Shown: positions 33,732 through 41,908, numbered from the stretch's first letter. The stretch is 64,000 nucleotides of DNA from Subsaximicrobium wynnwilliamsii (GCF_007997225.1 NZ_VORM01000006.1:62001-126000); one strand, 5' to 3'. Numbers and translations: made by a program. Notes: generated by a model from the letters alone, not told the origin.

Positions 33732-34096
33732 AGTGTGGAATTTTGATTATCTGAAAGCTAATTTTTGCTTTTTTTCAATGTATTTGAAATGATGGGATTA
33801 CAGGTGTTTTTAGTCATTTCAACCTCTGTTTGAGCCTGATTTACGGCTTATAATTACTGGAAGAAACTGTTTTGAAGCTTTCGAAGCGTTAGCAGTCTAC
33901 TGAAAAACAGCTCCAATAATTTTGAAACTTTGCAGTAAGCCCGATAAAAAATCAGTGTGAATGCGAAAGAAAGATTGCTTTGTGCAATGACGCTCTTTGA
34001 GAGGTTTCAAATAATTTGTAAAAATTGGAATTATGAATACTGAATCTGAAGCCCAACCAAGAACCTTGAATCTTGAATCTTGAACTCGAAACCCAT
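33732..34096. other. Non-coding spacer between arfB and the riboswitch
   Basis: About 365 bases with no gene. Near its arfB end the heptamer CTTGAAT is repeated (ACCTTGAATCTTGAATCTTG, about 34068-34088). No terminator with a clear U-tract is visible, so read-through from the upstream operon toward the riboswitch is possible. Confidence 0.4.
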
Positions 34097-34501
34097 TTAA
34101 AATTCCGGTGGCTTCCGGTTGGCTTTCTTTTCAGATTTGATACGCTTGTTTTTTAAGCGTCGTCGTTTGGCTCTTTTGGGGGTTTTTGTGGGGATGCGCT
34201 CTTTCTCTTCAACTAGATTATCTTTCAGCAAATCTAAAAAACGCTTAATAATGATCGATTTATTTTGATGCTGGCTTCTACTTTCGCCACATTGCATCAT
34301 CAAGACAATATTGTTTGTGAGACGGGATTGTAAGTTTTTTTTAAGCAGCATTTTTTGATGCTCGCTTAAAAATTGGGAGTTTTCCAAATCAAAAGTCAAC
34401 TCCACCTTAGAAGCGGTTTTATTAACGTGCTGCCCACCAGCGCCAGAACTTCTAACCGCCTTGAACTGTAACTCGCTTAATATGGCCTGCTCATCAAACA
34501 T
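34097..34501 (-). CDS. arfB: ArfB-like ribosome rescue peptidyl-tRNA hydrolase
   Basis: The 134-residue protein has the release-factor catalytic GGQ motif (RSSGAGGQHVNKTASKVEL, near residue 25) without the codon-recognition domains, plus a long basic C-terminal tail (KRRRLKNKRIKSEKKANRKP) that enters the empty mRNA channel of stalled ribosomes. This is the ArfB/YaeJ architecture. It frees ribosomes stalled on truncated mRNA. Its ATG is 1 base after the DUF4301 stop, so it is the last gene of the operon. Confidence 0.93.
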   Translation of the reverse strand: MFDEQAILSELQFKAVRSSGAGGQHVNKTASKVELTFDLENSQFLSEHQKMLLKKNLQSRLTNNIVLMMQCGESRSQHQNKSIIIKRFLDLLKDNLVEEKERIPTKTPKRAKRRRLKNKRIKSEKKANRKPPEF

Positions 34502-34502
34502 A

Positions 34503-36080
34503 TTATTTGATTTGGTGGGTCGTTTTCAATAAATCGTTGACCGTTTTTACCGGATTAAACGTGATCAAAGGCACTTCCACAAAAATGGTATTCCAATTGG
34601 CCATGCTTCCATTCCACAACCCAGGAAGCTCTAAAGCTTTCAAATCTTTACCAGCCGTGGTTTTTTTTGTGATAAAGGCCGTTTTGTGATCCACATATTT
34701 TTTGAGCTTGAATTTTTCTCCCTTGTAATCCATAATCCCACAAACCAAATCTACGGGGTTAAAATGGGTTGCAGCTTTGAGGATTTTTTTCTGGATTTTG
34801 TTCTTGGCATTGATTTGAGCCGATTCTACGATTTGCAAAGAAACGCTTCCGTTTTCGTCCTTGACCCAAAAGGGGCCGCCACCAGGTTCTCCTTCGTTTT
34901 TTACCATCCCGCAAACACGAATGGGACGGTTTAATTTTTCAGCTAAATATTCAACCTGAAACCTTGTTTTGTATTTCTCAAACTCTGAACTGACTTTCAC
35001 GCTCATCTTAGTTTCCAAAAAGACTCTGATCTCTTGAATTTTTTCTTCGGCCGCTTCGGCAGATAGCTTGGAAAGGGCTTTTGCGTCCAACACTCGCAAG
35101 TACTCAAAAGCGCTTTCTTGAACTTCCAGAAGTACTCCAGCCAAGATTTTTTTGTACTTGACCACCTCGTTCTTGTATTTATAGACTACGACATTGTCAA
35201 TGTTTTTGACGAAGATGATGTCTGCTCTTAAATCGTTGAGATTCTCAATTAGAGCACCGTGACCAGAAGGCCGAAACAGCAAGCTGCCATCATCATTTCT
35301 AAAGGGTTTATTCTTGGGCGTCACCGCGATGGTATCGGTTGATTTTTTTTGATAGGAAAAGGAGATGTCAAATTTGGAGCCTGTTTTATGTTCTACCTTA
35401 TCTTCGATACGCTTAAATTCCTCATCAAATTTGAGTTCGTGCTCTTCTGAAATCGTAAAATGCAATTGTGTGGGTTTTCCTTCTGAAGAATACAAAGCCG
35501 ATTCAAATAAATGCTCCTCAAAAGCTGTGGAAATGACTTGGTTTTTATATTCGTGAAACGGCAACAAGCCTTTTGGGTAATTGCCATAATCCAATTGATT
35601 TTTATCCAACATGGCCCTAACAAACGTTAGAAGCTGCGTATTGATTGGCAATTGGTTAAAATTTGGGTTTTCTTCCTTCAATTGATCTAATACAATGTGA
35701 TAAAACGGAAACTTCTCCAAGCCAATAAAAAACAAGGACAAATCTGAATCCTTTTTAGAATTGATGTAAGAGTTGATGCTCTCCTCTTTAGGCTCATAAT
35801 CGTCTAAAAACGTAAAAAGAAACTTAAACATTCGGGTTGCTGCGCCAGAAGCGGGCACAAATTTTAAGATAGAAATCGCATTCTTTTTTTGCTCAAACAA
35901 ATCAATATAATTGGCCTCTTGTTTTTCACTGAGTTTTGTGATGCCATTTTTTAAAATCGCTGCAGAAACCAAGTTTGAAAATGGCAGTCCGTTCTCAAAA
36001 AGTTCCATTTGTTTTTTTACTTTCTTAGCGCTAAGCCCTTTCTGCTCTATTTGCTTTAAATCTTTATCTGAAAAATTCAT
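34503..36080 (-). CDS. DUF4301 protein, nucleotidyltransferase-like motifs
   Basis: This 525-residue cytoplasmic protein belongs to DUF4301, of unknown function. Two motifs suggest a divergent UDP-sugar pyrophosphorylase-type fold: VPASGAATRMFK at residues 75-86, resembling the G-x-G-T-R-M nucleotide loop, and RPSGHGALIENLNDL at 270-284 with FVKNIDNV at 290-297, resembling the GHGD...NxDN elements of UDPGP enzymes. A C-terminal half with FxVxEDENG-like and LW-rich segments is unassigned. It overlaps the NadR-like gene by 4 bases (ATGA) and precedes arfB by 1 base. The nucleotidyltransferase idea is inference. Confidence 0.85.
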   Translation of the reverse strand: MNFSDKDLKQIEQKGLSAKKVKKQMELFENGLPFSNLVSAAILKNGITKLSEKQEANYIDLFEQKKNAISILKFVPASGAATRMFKFLFTFLDDYEPKEESINSYINSKKDSDLSLFFIGLEKFPFYHIVLDQLKEENPNFNQLPINTQLLTFVRAMLDKNQLDYGNYPKGLLPFHEYKNQVISTAFEEHLFESALYSSEGKPTQLHFTISEEHELKFDEEFKRIEDKVEHKTGSKFDISFSYQKKSTDTIAVTPKNKPFRNDDGSLLFRPSGHGALIENLNDLRADIIFVKNIDNVVVYKYKNEVVKYKKILAGVLLEVQESAFEYLRVLDAKALSKLSAEAAEEKIQEIRVFLETKMSVKVSSEFEKYKTRFQVEYLAEKLNRPIRVCGMVKNEGEPGGGPFWVKDENGSVSLQIVESAQINAKNKIQKKILKAATHFNPVDLVCGIMDYKGEKFKLKKYVDHKTAFITKKTTAGKDLKALELPGLWNGSMANWNTIFVEVPLITFNPVKTVNDLLKTTHQIK

Positions 36081-36646
36081 TTTAACTGCTTTAATAAATC
36101 ATCAATATACTGAACACAGGTTTGAAATTTACTTTCAAAATCCCCTTTTAGTGTCACATAAGTCTTTTTGTTACTCTGTAATTCACCTTCAAATATATTG
36201 AAAAGTTCTTGTCTATTGTTAGGTTGATCCCTAATTCCGTCGGCTTGCCAATTAGTGTCGATATAAGTTAAAAAATACAGGTCATAAACGTTGAGCAAGG
36301 CATGCTTTTTAACTGAAGGCGGGCAAAACCCATCGTAATAATATTCCGAATATACTTTGGTTTCAAGCAAATCGGTGTCGCAAATGAGTAAATTCTTCGC
36401 GTTTTTGAGCTGTTTGTTTTCAAGTGCCATCTGCCCGATGGCAATGGGTAAAACATCCTCTCGGCTAAGTTGCTGCTGCTTTTGTGCTTTAGCTTCCGCA
36501 TAAATACGTGAAAATTCTGAAACGAAAACGGTGTTGTAATGTGCAGCCAAGCGCTCACAAAGCACAGATTTGCCTGTGGATTCTGGGCCAAAAAACACCA
36601 CTTTTATGCAATCTGGCTTGTGGTCTTGTCTAAGCTGTTTCTCCAT
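36077..36646 (-). CDS. NadR-like P-loop kinase
   Basis: The 189-residue protein starts with a P-loop (FFGPESTGKSVL, residues 19-30), followed by VSEFSRIYAE, a lid-like QQQLSREDVLPIAIGQMA region and a Walker-B-like NLLICDTDLLETKVYSEYYY. This is the ribosylnicotinamide-kinase half of NadR (AAA_28 type) without the adenylyltransferase half. It normally phosphorylates nicotinamide riboside carried in by PnuC. It overlaps the end of pnuC by 43 bases, so the two are translationally coupled. In this thiamine-linked context the substrate might instead be thiamine or a precursor; that is inference. Confidence 0.9.
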   Translation of the reverse strand: MEKQLRQDHKPDCIKVVFFGPESTGKSVLCERLAAHYNTVFVSEFSRIYAEAKAQKQQQLSREDVLPIAIGQMALENKQLKNAKNLLICDTDLLETKVYSEYYYDGFCPPSVKKHALLNVYDLYFLTYIDTNWQADGIRDQPNNRQELFNIFEGELQSNKKTYVTLKGDFESKFQTCVQYIDDLLKQLK

Positions 36647-37239
36647 GCGATATAACCTTGAATGGCCAAAATAGTGAATATTAAATACTGTAAAGACAGA
36701 ATCCCGAGCCCGCGATAGGCGTACAATGGGATTGTAATAAGGTCGCCAATAATCCAGAGTGTCCAGTTTTCAAGCTTCTTTGTGGCCATATACCACATGG
36801 CGGTAAAGAATAAACCAGACGTGAAAATATCAATATAATTGGGGATTTGCAACTCGTAATCGTAAACACGATACACGAGGTAAGTGACCATCATGGTCAA
36901 CACAAATAAAACGATGCCTATCCATTTTTGTCTTGTGGTGGTTCGTGAAATGGGCAGCACAAATCCACCTTTCTTTTTTCGGGACCAGTTCCACCAGCCA
37001 TATATACTCATTACCGAATAGTAGAAATTCATCATCATGTCGCCCAAATAACCGGCTTTATAAAGCAAATACACCGTGATTACGGTCGCGACCAATCCCG
37101 TGGGATAAACAAGAATATTCTCTTGCTTGGCATAAACCACACTGGCAATACCGAATACAAAGGCCAAGATTTCCAGAACGATGTCTAGGGTTGAGGCACT
37201 TCGGTAAGGTTCTAGGAAAAACTCAAAAATGGGGCTCAT
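36604..37239 (-). CDS. pnuC: PnuC-family vitamin transporter (PnuC or PnuT)
   Basis: The 211-residue inner-membrane protein has about seven hydrophobic helices and the family motif YSVMSIYGWWNWSRKK, with NWTLWIIGDLITIPLYAYRG near the C-terminus. PnuC proteins carry nicotinamide riboside by facilitated diffusion with trapping by phosphorylation; PnuT homologs carry thiamine and are often under TPP riboswitches in Bacteroidota. The coupled NadR-like kinase favours nicotinamide riboside, while the thiamine-binding-like gene upstream (17-base overlap) and the TPP-regulated receptor downstream favour thiamine. Sequence alone does not decide. Confidence 0.9.
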   Translation of the reverse strand: MSPIFEFFLEPYRSASTLDIVLEILAFVFGIASVVYAKQENILVYPTGLVATVITVYLLYKAGYLGDMMMNFYYSVMSIYGWWNWSRKKKGGFVLPISRTTTRQKWIGIVLFVLTMMVTYLVYRVYDYELQIPNYIDIFTSGLFFTAMWYMATKKLENWTLWIIGDLITIPLYAYRGLGILSLQYLIFTILAIQGYIAWRNSLDKTTSQIA

Positions 37240-37483
37240 AATCGTAGCGGTCTGATTTGACGATTTTCATCTGCAATACGCCGCGCTCTATCAACTCAAA
37301 AGCCTCTTTGATTTCAACAGTAAGCACTTGCATGACGGCATCATAATCGCCATAGACCTGAGTGCTCAATGGGTTTTCAAGCACTTTGAGTTTAGAAGCT
37401 CTTAGTTTTTTTATAAAATGTATGATTGCCGGTTCGTAGTCGTCGTGCAATGGTGTTAAGGTTAATTCTACTGATATGTTCAT
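37223..37483 (-). CDS. Thiamine-binding-like (YkoF/MTH1187 type) small protein
   Basis: The 86-residue ferredoxin-like alpha/beta protein reads MNISVELTLTPLHDDYEPAI, KVLENPLSTQVYGDYDAVMQ and ends DRYDYEPHF. The ELTLTP opening and the ENPLSTQVYGDYDAVM segment match the thiamine-binding YkoF/MTH1187 superfamily; YkoF binds thiamine in Bacillus. It starts the operon with pnuC, the NadR-like kinase, DUF4301 and arfB. I infer a role in binding or buffering the imported vitamin in the cytoplasm. Confidence 0.75.
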   Translation of the reverse strand: MNISVELTLTPLHDDYEPAIIHFIKKLRASKLKVLENPLSTQVYGDYDAVMQVLTVEIKEAFELIERGVLQMKIVKSDRYDYEPHF

Positions 37484-37578
37484 AGGCCCCTTTTTGTCTC
37501 CCCAAAGGGGAGGAACTGTTATGTGTTAAACTAAAAAATTTTTATTAATATAGACGCCTTTATCTAGGTTCTATCTGT

Positions 37579-38307
37579 CTAGACTCCAGGTTCTTTTTTC
37601 AATTTCAAAAAGAAACTCTCATCCTCCTCAAAAGCGGTTCCAATCACCACCAAATCTGCTCCTGCTTCAAAAGCTTCATCCAATTGCTTTTTGGTTTTGA
37701 TACCACCGCCAACAATAAGCGGAATATTTAAATCCTGCTTTACAAAACTAATGATTTCAGGCGGAACGGGATGCGTTGCGCCACTGCCGGTTTCCAAATA
37801 GATCAGGTGCATGCCTAAAAGCTCGCCAGCTTTTGCGGTATCGGCAATGGTTTGGATTTCTTTTCGAGGTAGCGGTTTGGTGCGTGTTACCTTTTCTACG
37901 GAAGTAGGTTTCCCATTCTCAACCAAGATGTAGCCTGTTGGAATGATTTCCAGTTTTGAATTGCGGAGTTTAGGAACCGCCTTGACCTGTTGCCCAATCA
38001 AATATTCCGGATTATTACCAGAAATCAAGGACAAAAACAGCAAGGCATCTGCCGCGTTCGAAATCTGCCCCACATCACCTGGAAATAAAACGATTGGCAG
38101 CTTACTAAAGGCTTTCAAAGCCAAAATTAAAGGCGCTGTGGCATCGGGCGCGACAGTACTGCCACCAACAAAAATATGGGTTGCTATCGTAGATTCGACT
38201 TTTTCAACAAAGGCTTCAACCGCACCAACTGCCATTTTATCTGGATCAATCAAAACCGCCAATCCTTTTTTACCTTTGGCCACACGTTCAATTAGATGTT
38301 TATACAT
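37579..38307 (-). CDS. Geranylgeranylglyceryl (or heptaprenylglyceryl) phosphate synthase
   Basis: The TIM-barrel enzyme of about 242 residues (ATG at 38307; a GTG at 38325 is less likely) joins a polyprenyl diphosphate to sn-glycerol-1-phosphate. Motifs: GLAVLIDPDK, FVGGSTV, LFPGD, IIPTGYILVENGKPTSVEKV, YLETGSGA and IVGGGIKTKKQLDEAFEAGAD with VIGTAFEE. Flavobacteriia carry this archaeal-type GGGP synthase group; it suggests an ether-linked lipid whose role in these bacteria is unclear. It lies between the vitamin operon and the phosphopantetheinyl transferase gene. Confidence 0.92.
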   Translation of the reverse strand: MYKHLIERVAKGKKGLAVLIDPDKMAVGAVEAFVEKVESTIATHIFVGGSTVAPDATAPLILALKAFSKLPIVLFPGDVGQISNAADALLFLSLISGNNPEYLIGQQVKAVPKLRNSKLEIIPTGYILVENGKPTSVEKVTRTKPLPRKEIQTIADTAKAGELLGMHLIYLETGSGATHPVPPEIISFVKQDLNIPLIVGGGIKTKKQLDEAFEAGADLVVIGTAFEEDESFFLKLKKEPGV

Positions 38308-38394
38308 ATTGATTTTTGAGCTCACTAGCTTTAAAAGTCTATGTTCTATACTCTATTTTTTTCTCTCCAACCACCACCACCTCATCACTACCCT

Positions 38395-38418
38395 CTACCT
38401 ACTACCTACTACCTACTA
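38395..38418. repeat. CTACCTA heptamer repeat at the PPTase stop codon
   Basis: Three perfect 7-base units and part of a fourth (38395-38415 plus CTACC). The last partial unit contains the TAG stop codon of the minus-strand gene at 38416. It is the second perfect heptamer array in the window. Confidence 0.7.
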
Positions 38419-39042
38419 CCCTAAAGCATAAGCACAAGTAAAGCCTTCAAACTCCAAGAAATAGGTGTCATACTTGTATTTTCTGTCTTGGTAATCAATC
38501 CAAGCCACAGTTTCGCCATCTTTCAGCATAAAAGGAATGACCAAAAAATGTTGTCGAAACAACATCCCAGGGGTCGCAAATAATTTATAAAGCGATTCCT
38601 TGATGCCCCAAACAACGGTTAATTTTTGAATGTAATCCTTATCCGTTTCCGAAAGATAATTGAACTCATAATCCACAAACTTCTTGGCGATGATTGCGAT
38701 TTTTTCACGCTGCATCTCGATATCAATACCAACTTCCGAAGCGCTTATTATCACGCCCGAAAACGTAAACGAATGCGTAATCGAGATGTGTTTCCCATCC
38801 TTGAGATGTGGTTTTCCATGCGCATCGTAATACAAGTCCTGGTCGGTGTAACCAAATTCTCTAAGGAGATGACGAACGCTTAAGAAGCCGCGTTGGTGAA
38901 GTTCACTTTTCATGCCTAATACGCGTTCTAAGCTATCCGGCTTTAAATCTAAAGGCTGCATTAAATCGGTGTAAGATTCTTCAATCTTCCAGATTTTAAC
39001 AGTAGTTTGTGAATTTGGCTGAATGGTTTTATAAAGTGGCAT
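38416..39042 (-). CDS. 4'-phosphopantetheinyl transferase superfamily protein
   Basis: The 208-residue protein carries the Sfp/AcpT motifs: VGIDIEMQREKI near residue 108 (magnesium-binding Asp and Glu) and VVWGIKESLYKLFATPG near residue 148. It transfers phosphopantetheine from CoA to a carrier-protein serine. It is of the two-domain Sfp size rather than the short AcpS. No carrier protein or synthase is adjacent, so its client (fatty acid, flexirubin/aryl polyene or other) is unknown. It diverges from ahcY. Confidence 0.9.
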   Translation of the reverse strand: MPLYKTIQPNSQTTVKIWKIEESYTDLMQPLDLKPDSLERVLGMKSELHQRGFLSVRHLLREFGYTDQDLYYDAHGKPHLKDGKHISITHSFTFSGVIISASEVGIDIEMQREKIAIIAKKFVDYEFNYLSETDKDYIQKLTVVWGIKESLYKLFATPGMLFRQHFLVIPFMLKDGETVAWIDYQDRKYKYDTYFLEFEGFTCAYALG

Positions 39043-39065
39043 TTAATAATCTGAAACTTAATGGT

Positions 39066-39073
39066 TATCTTTG
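39066..39073 (+). promoter_or_regulatory. -7 promoter element of ahcY
   Basis: TATCTTTG matches TAnnTTTG. Transcription would start at about 39077-39080, leaving a leader of nearly 100 bases. Confidence 0.6.
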
Positions 39074-39076
39074 CAG

Positions 39077-39146
39077 CGCCTAAGGCTGAATTGGCATTTT
39101 TAAGCAGGCGAATTTAACCATTTTAAGTGCTAAAGCCAAAGGGCTT
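39077..39146 (+). promoter_or_regulatory. Structured leader of ahcY, candidate riboswitch
   Basis: CGCCT (39077-39081) pairs with AGGCG (39106-39110), enclosing a loop that contains GGCT (39084-39087). GGCT can pair with AGCC (39134-39137), which makes an H-type pseudoknot. The same AGCC can instead form a local hairpin AAGCC-AAAG-GGCTT (39133-39146). The GCTAAAGCC block resembles the 3' part of SAM-II aptamers (GCUAAA), but the loop sequence does not clearly match. The gene consumes S-adenosylhomocysteine, so SAM/SAH sensing is a sensible hypothesis, not an identification. Confidence 0.35.
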
Positions 39147-39174
39147 GACTAATTAAAAAACAAAGCATAGTTAT

Positions 39175-40491
39175 ATGAATACGAAAACCACCACTTACGT
39201 TCCTTACAAAGTAAAAGACATGTCTTTGGCCGCTTGGGGAAGAAAAGAAATTGAATTGGCAGAAGCCGAAATGCCAGGCCTAATGAGCCTTCGTGAAGAG
39301 TACGGCGCATCACAACCTTTAAAAGGCGCTCGTATTGCAGGCTGTTTGCATATGACCATACAAACTGCGGTTTTGATTGAAACCTTGATTGCACTTGGTG
39401 CCGAGGTAACTTGGAGTTCTTGTAATATTTTCTCTACCCAAGATCAAGCGGCGGCGGCAATTGCAGAAGCTGGCATCCCCGTTTACGCATGGAAAGGCAT
39501 GAACGAGGAGGAATTTGATTGGTGTATTGAACAAACGCTTTTCTTTGGTGAAGACCGCAAGCCTTTAAACATGATTTTGGATGATGGTGGCGATTTGACC
39601 AACATGGTTTTTGACCGCTATCCAGAATTGCAGGAAGGCATCAACGGACTCTCAGAAGAGACGACCACTGGTGTTCACCGCTTGTACGAGCGTATGAAAA
39701 AGGGAACTTTATCTATGCCGGCCATTAACGTGAACGATTCTGTGACCAAATCCAAGTTTGACAATAAATACGGATGTCGCGAAAGTGCTGTTGATGCGAT
39801 TCGTCGTGCCACAGATCTCATGCTTGCAGGAAAACGCGTAGTCGTTTGTGGTTATGGCGATGTTGGTAAAGGCACCGCTGCCTCATTTAAAGGTGCGGGA
39901 AGCATTGTTACCGTAACCGAAATCGACCCAATTTGCGCGCTTCAAGCCGCAATGGATGGATTTGAAGTCAAAAAATTGGAAAATGTAGTTGGCAAAGCAG
40001 ATATTGTAATTACCACTACCGGAAATAAAGACATCGTTCAAGGTCATCACTTTGAAGCAATGAAAGACAAGACCGTCGTTTGTAACATCGGGCATTTTGA
40101 TAATGAAATCGATATGGCTTGGTTGAAGAAAAACCATGGCAAATCTCACGTTGAAATTAAACCTCAAGTTGATAAATACACGCTTGGCGGTAAAGATGTG
40201 ATTATTTTGGCACAAGGCCGTTTGGTCAACTTAGGTTGCGCCACTGGCCACCCTAGTTTTGTAATGAGTAACTCGTTTACCAACCAAACCTTAGCCCAAA
40301 TTGAATTGTGGACCAATAGAGATGCTTACGAAAATGAAGTGTACATGTTGCCAAAACACTTAGATGAAAAAGTGGCAAAATTGCACTTAGAGAAAATTGG
40401 TGTAGAACTTACCGAACTTCGCAACGACCAAGCAGAATATATTGGCGTAGAAGTGGAAGGCCCATACAAACCAGAATATTACCGTTACTAA
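39175..40491 (+). CDS. ahcY: Adenosylhomocysteinase
   Basis: This 438-residue enzyme splits S-adenosylhomocysteine to adenosine and homocysteine, relieving product inhibition of methyltransferases. Motifs: [36 protein letters not shown], the NAD-binding [32 protein letters not shown] and the C-terminal PYKPEYYRY with the conserved end that contacts the neighbouring subunit's NAD. It has its own promoter, a structured leader and a strong terminator, so it is a single-gene unit. Confidence 0.97.
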   Translation: MNTKTTTYVPYKVKDMSLAAWGRKEIELAEAEMPGLMSLREEYGASQPLKGARIAGCLHMTIQTAVLIETLIALGAEVTWSSCNIFSTQDQAAAAIAEAGIPVYAWKGMNEEEFDWCIEQTLFFGEDRKPLNMILDDGGDLTNMVFDRYPELQEGINGLSEETTTGVHRLYERMKKGTLSMPAINVNDSVTKSKFDNKYGCRESAVDAIRRATDLMLAGKRVVVCGYGDVGKGTAASFKGAGSIVTVTEIDPICALQAAMDGFEVKKLENVVGKADIVITTTGNKDIVQGHHFEAMKDKTVVCNIGHFDNEIDMAWLKKNHGKSHVEIKPQVDKYTLGGKDVIILAQGRLVNLGCATGHPSFVMSNSFTNQTLAQIELWTNRDAYENEVYMLPKHLDEKVAKLHLEKIGVELTELRNDQAEYIGVEVEGPYKPEYYRY

Positions 40492-40547
40492 AAATAGACC
40501 GCTAGCGCTCTTAAAGTTTAGACCGCTTCGCTTATAAATTATAGACT

Positions 40548-40580
40548 AAACCCCGTACAGTTGCTGTTCGGGGTTTTTTA
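40548..40580 (+). terminator. Terminator of ahcY
   Basis: AAACCCCG pairs with CGGGGTTT and is followed by a T run, 57 bases after the stop. Confidence 0.85.
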
Positions 40581-40780
40581 TGTTTACCTCGCTGCAAAGC
40601 GCTTTTCGCCAAGCGTTTGTCGTTGCTAGGAATCTTTCGCGATGCAGCAATCTCTTGAATTGAAGTTAAATTGCCAAATCCCAATAGTTGTTAGGACACC
40701 TCACTTTAGGAAAATGAAGCAGTTTCTTAAGAGAATCCATCCAATTTATCATTACATTCACGCTTAAAAATTTTAGTACC

Positions 40781-41245
40781 ATGAGCTTAAAAAAGCTGAA
40801 TTTCGCACTTAACAAATTAGAAAATCATTTAGAGAACCAAAGCGCTTCTAATCCAAAAATATCTAAGAGCAACGTGGCATGGCACATAGACCATAGCCTA
40901 AAAGTGATTAATAATGTGTCTATTTCATTGCAAACATCCGATAGTAGTACCTATAAAAACAATTTTAGTTTTTTAGGAAAAGTATTCTTTACAATCGGTT
41001 TCTTTCCCAGAGGAAGAGCGAGAGCCCCAAAACATGTTGTACCACCTGAAACTATTTTAGAAGAAGACCTTCTAACACAAATTAAAAAAGCTAAATCCAA
41101 TATTGAGAGTATAGAAGGCTTAGACAAGAATGCTTACTTCAAACACCCATTTTTTGGCAATATCAATACGCCTAGAATTTATAGATTTTTATTTATGCAT
41201 ACCAATCATCATGTGAAGATCATTAATGATATTATGGCGAAATAA
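40781..41245 (+). CDS. DUF1569 / DinB-like helical protein
   Basis: The 154-residue protein resembles the DUF1569 group of the DinB/YfiT four-helix-bundle superfamily: WHIDHSLKVINNV near residue 34, RAPKHVVPPE, HPFFGNINTPRIYRFLFMHTNHHVKII at the end. Three histidines (H35 or H38, and H144/H148-type residues) could bind a metal as in other DinB proteins. Function is unknown; stress-related thiol or transferase activity is seen in relatives. It stands alone. Confidence 0.75.
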   Translation: MSLKKLNFALNKLENHLENQSASNPKISKSNVAWHIDHSLKVINNVSISLQTSDSSTYKNNFSFLGKVFFTIGFFPRGRARAPKHVVPPETILEEDLLTQIKKAKSNIESIEGLDKNAYFKHPFFGNINTPRIYRFLFMHTNHHVKIINDIMAK

Positions 41246-41298
41246 AATATTTTGAGTTTCCATAGCCATCTTGTTTTGGCAAAAAAGCCAAATTCGGC

Positions 41299-41470
41299 GA
41301 TTGTTGGTGTTTTCCACCAACAATCCCATGCGAGTGAGCTTGCTAAATTGATTTTTGTGCTATAAAATCAATAAAAAGGCAAAGCTGAAGTTAAGGAAAT
41401 TTCCTCCTAGAATGCGAGAAGCTGTTAGTCGAAAACAACATCATCGGCTTTACGAACCTGATTAAAAAAA
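41299..41470 (+). repeat. Hairpin-ended ~170-base element, copy 1
   Basis: It begins with the hairpin ATTGTTGGTG/CACCAACAAT (41300-41324), continues CCCATGCGAGTGAG, and ends with a decayed hairpin plus ATCGGCTTTACGAACCTG and ATTAAAAAA. It aligns along its length with 41658-41823. The first and last hairpins are reverse complements of each other in the better-kept copy 2, so the element has terminal inverted repeats made of hairpins. Confidence 0.7.
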
Positions 41471-41553
41471 GCCTGACCGGATTATAATCACTTTATCTTC
41501 CCTTTCATTCTGGACAAAATATCGGATTTCAAAATCAACCTGAAAATACCTGC

Positions 41554-41568
41554 GACTCCGCTGGAGTC
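41554..41568. repeat. Hairpin GACTCC-GCT-GGAGTC
   Basis: Six-base arms and a three-base loop, the same arms as the hairpin at 2286-2300. It lies between the two ~170-base elements. Confidence 0.5.
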
Positions 41569-41604
41569 GAGATTACGGGATCGCTTTCTTTTCGATAAAC
41601 CTGT

Positions 41605-41619
41605 GATGCCGCTGGCATC
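41605..41619. repeat. Hairpin GATGCC-GCT-GGCATC
   Basis: Six-base arms around GCT, 36 bases from the previous hairpin and in the same AACCTG(C/T)GA context, so the pair looks like two units of one repeat. Confidence 0.5.
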
Positions 41620-41657
41620 GGTATTTCTTGATAGGAAGTGGAATGCATTAGGTCGGC

Positions 41658-41823
41658 CATTGTTGGTGTTTTCCACCAACAATCCCATGCGAGTGAGACG
41701 GCCGTTTTGTTGATAGTCTATAAATCATAAAAAGTAAAATTAAATTTAAAGAACATGTTCCCAGAATAAGAGAAGATGTTGGTGGAAAACACCAACATCG
41801 GCTTTACGAACCTGATTAAAAAA
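41658..41823 (+). repeat. Hairpin-ended ~170-base element, copy 2
   Basis: The left hairpin ATTGTTGGTG/CACCAACAAT (41659-41683) and right hairpin GATGTTGGTG/CACCAACATC (41775-41799) have loops TTTTC and GAAAA that are complementary, so the ends are inverted repeats. The interior is AT-rich without coding capacity. It lies in direct orientation to copy 1, about 190 bases away. The region 41246-41960 contains no gene. Confidence 0.7.
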
Positions 41824-41908
41824 CCATTGTGTCTAGCATTGTAATCTCAGTTTTCCAAGCCTTGCAGCACTTCAAAAAATTATCTTTTAAAAAATTGTTG
41901 TAGTCAAA

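Noticed and set aside
39077-39146. Calling the ahcY leader a SAM-II riboswitch outright
   Set aside because: Only the GCTAAA block matches well; the loop that should follow the first stem with AUUU is displaced. Reported only as a candidate structure.
41488-41688. 66-codon minus-strand frame between the hairpin-ended elements
   Set aside because: It runs through three hairpins and the end of an element; composition is not protein-like and no start signal is present.
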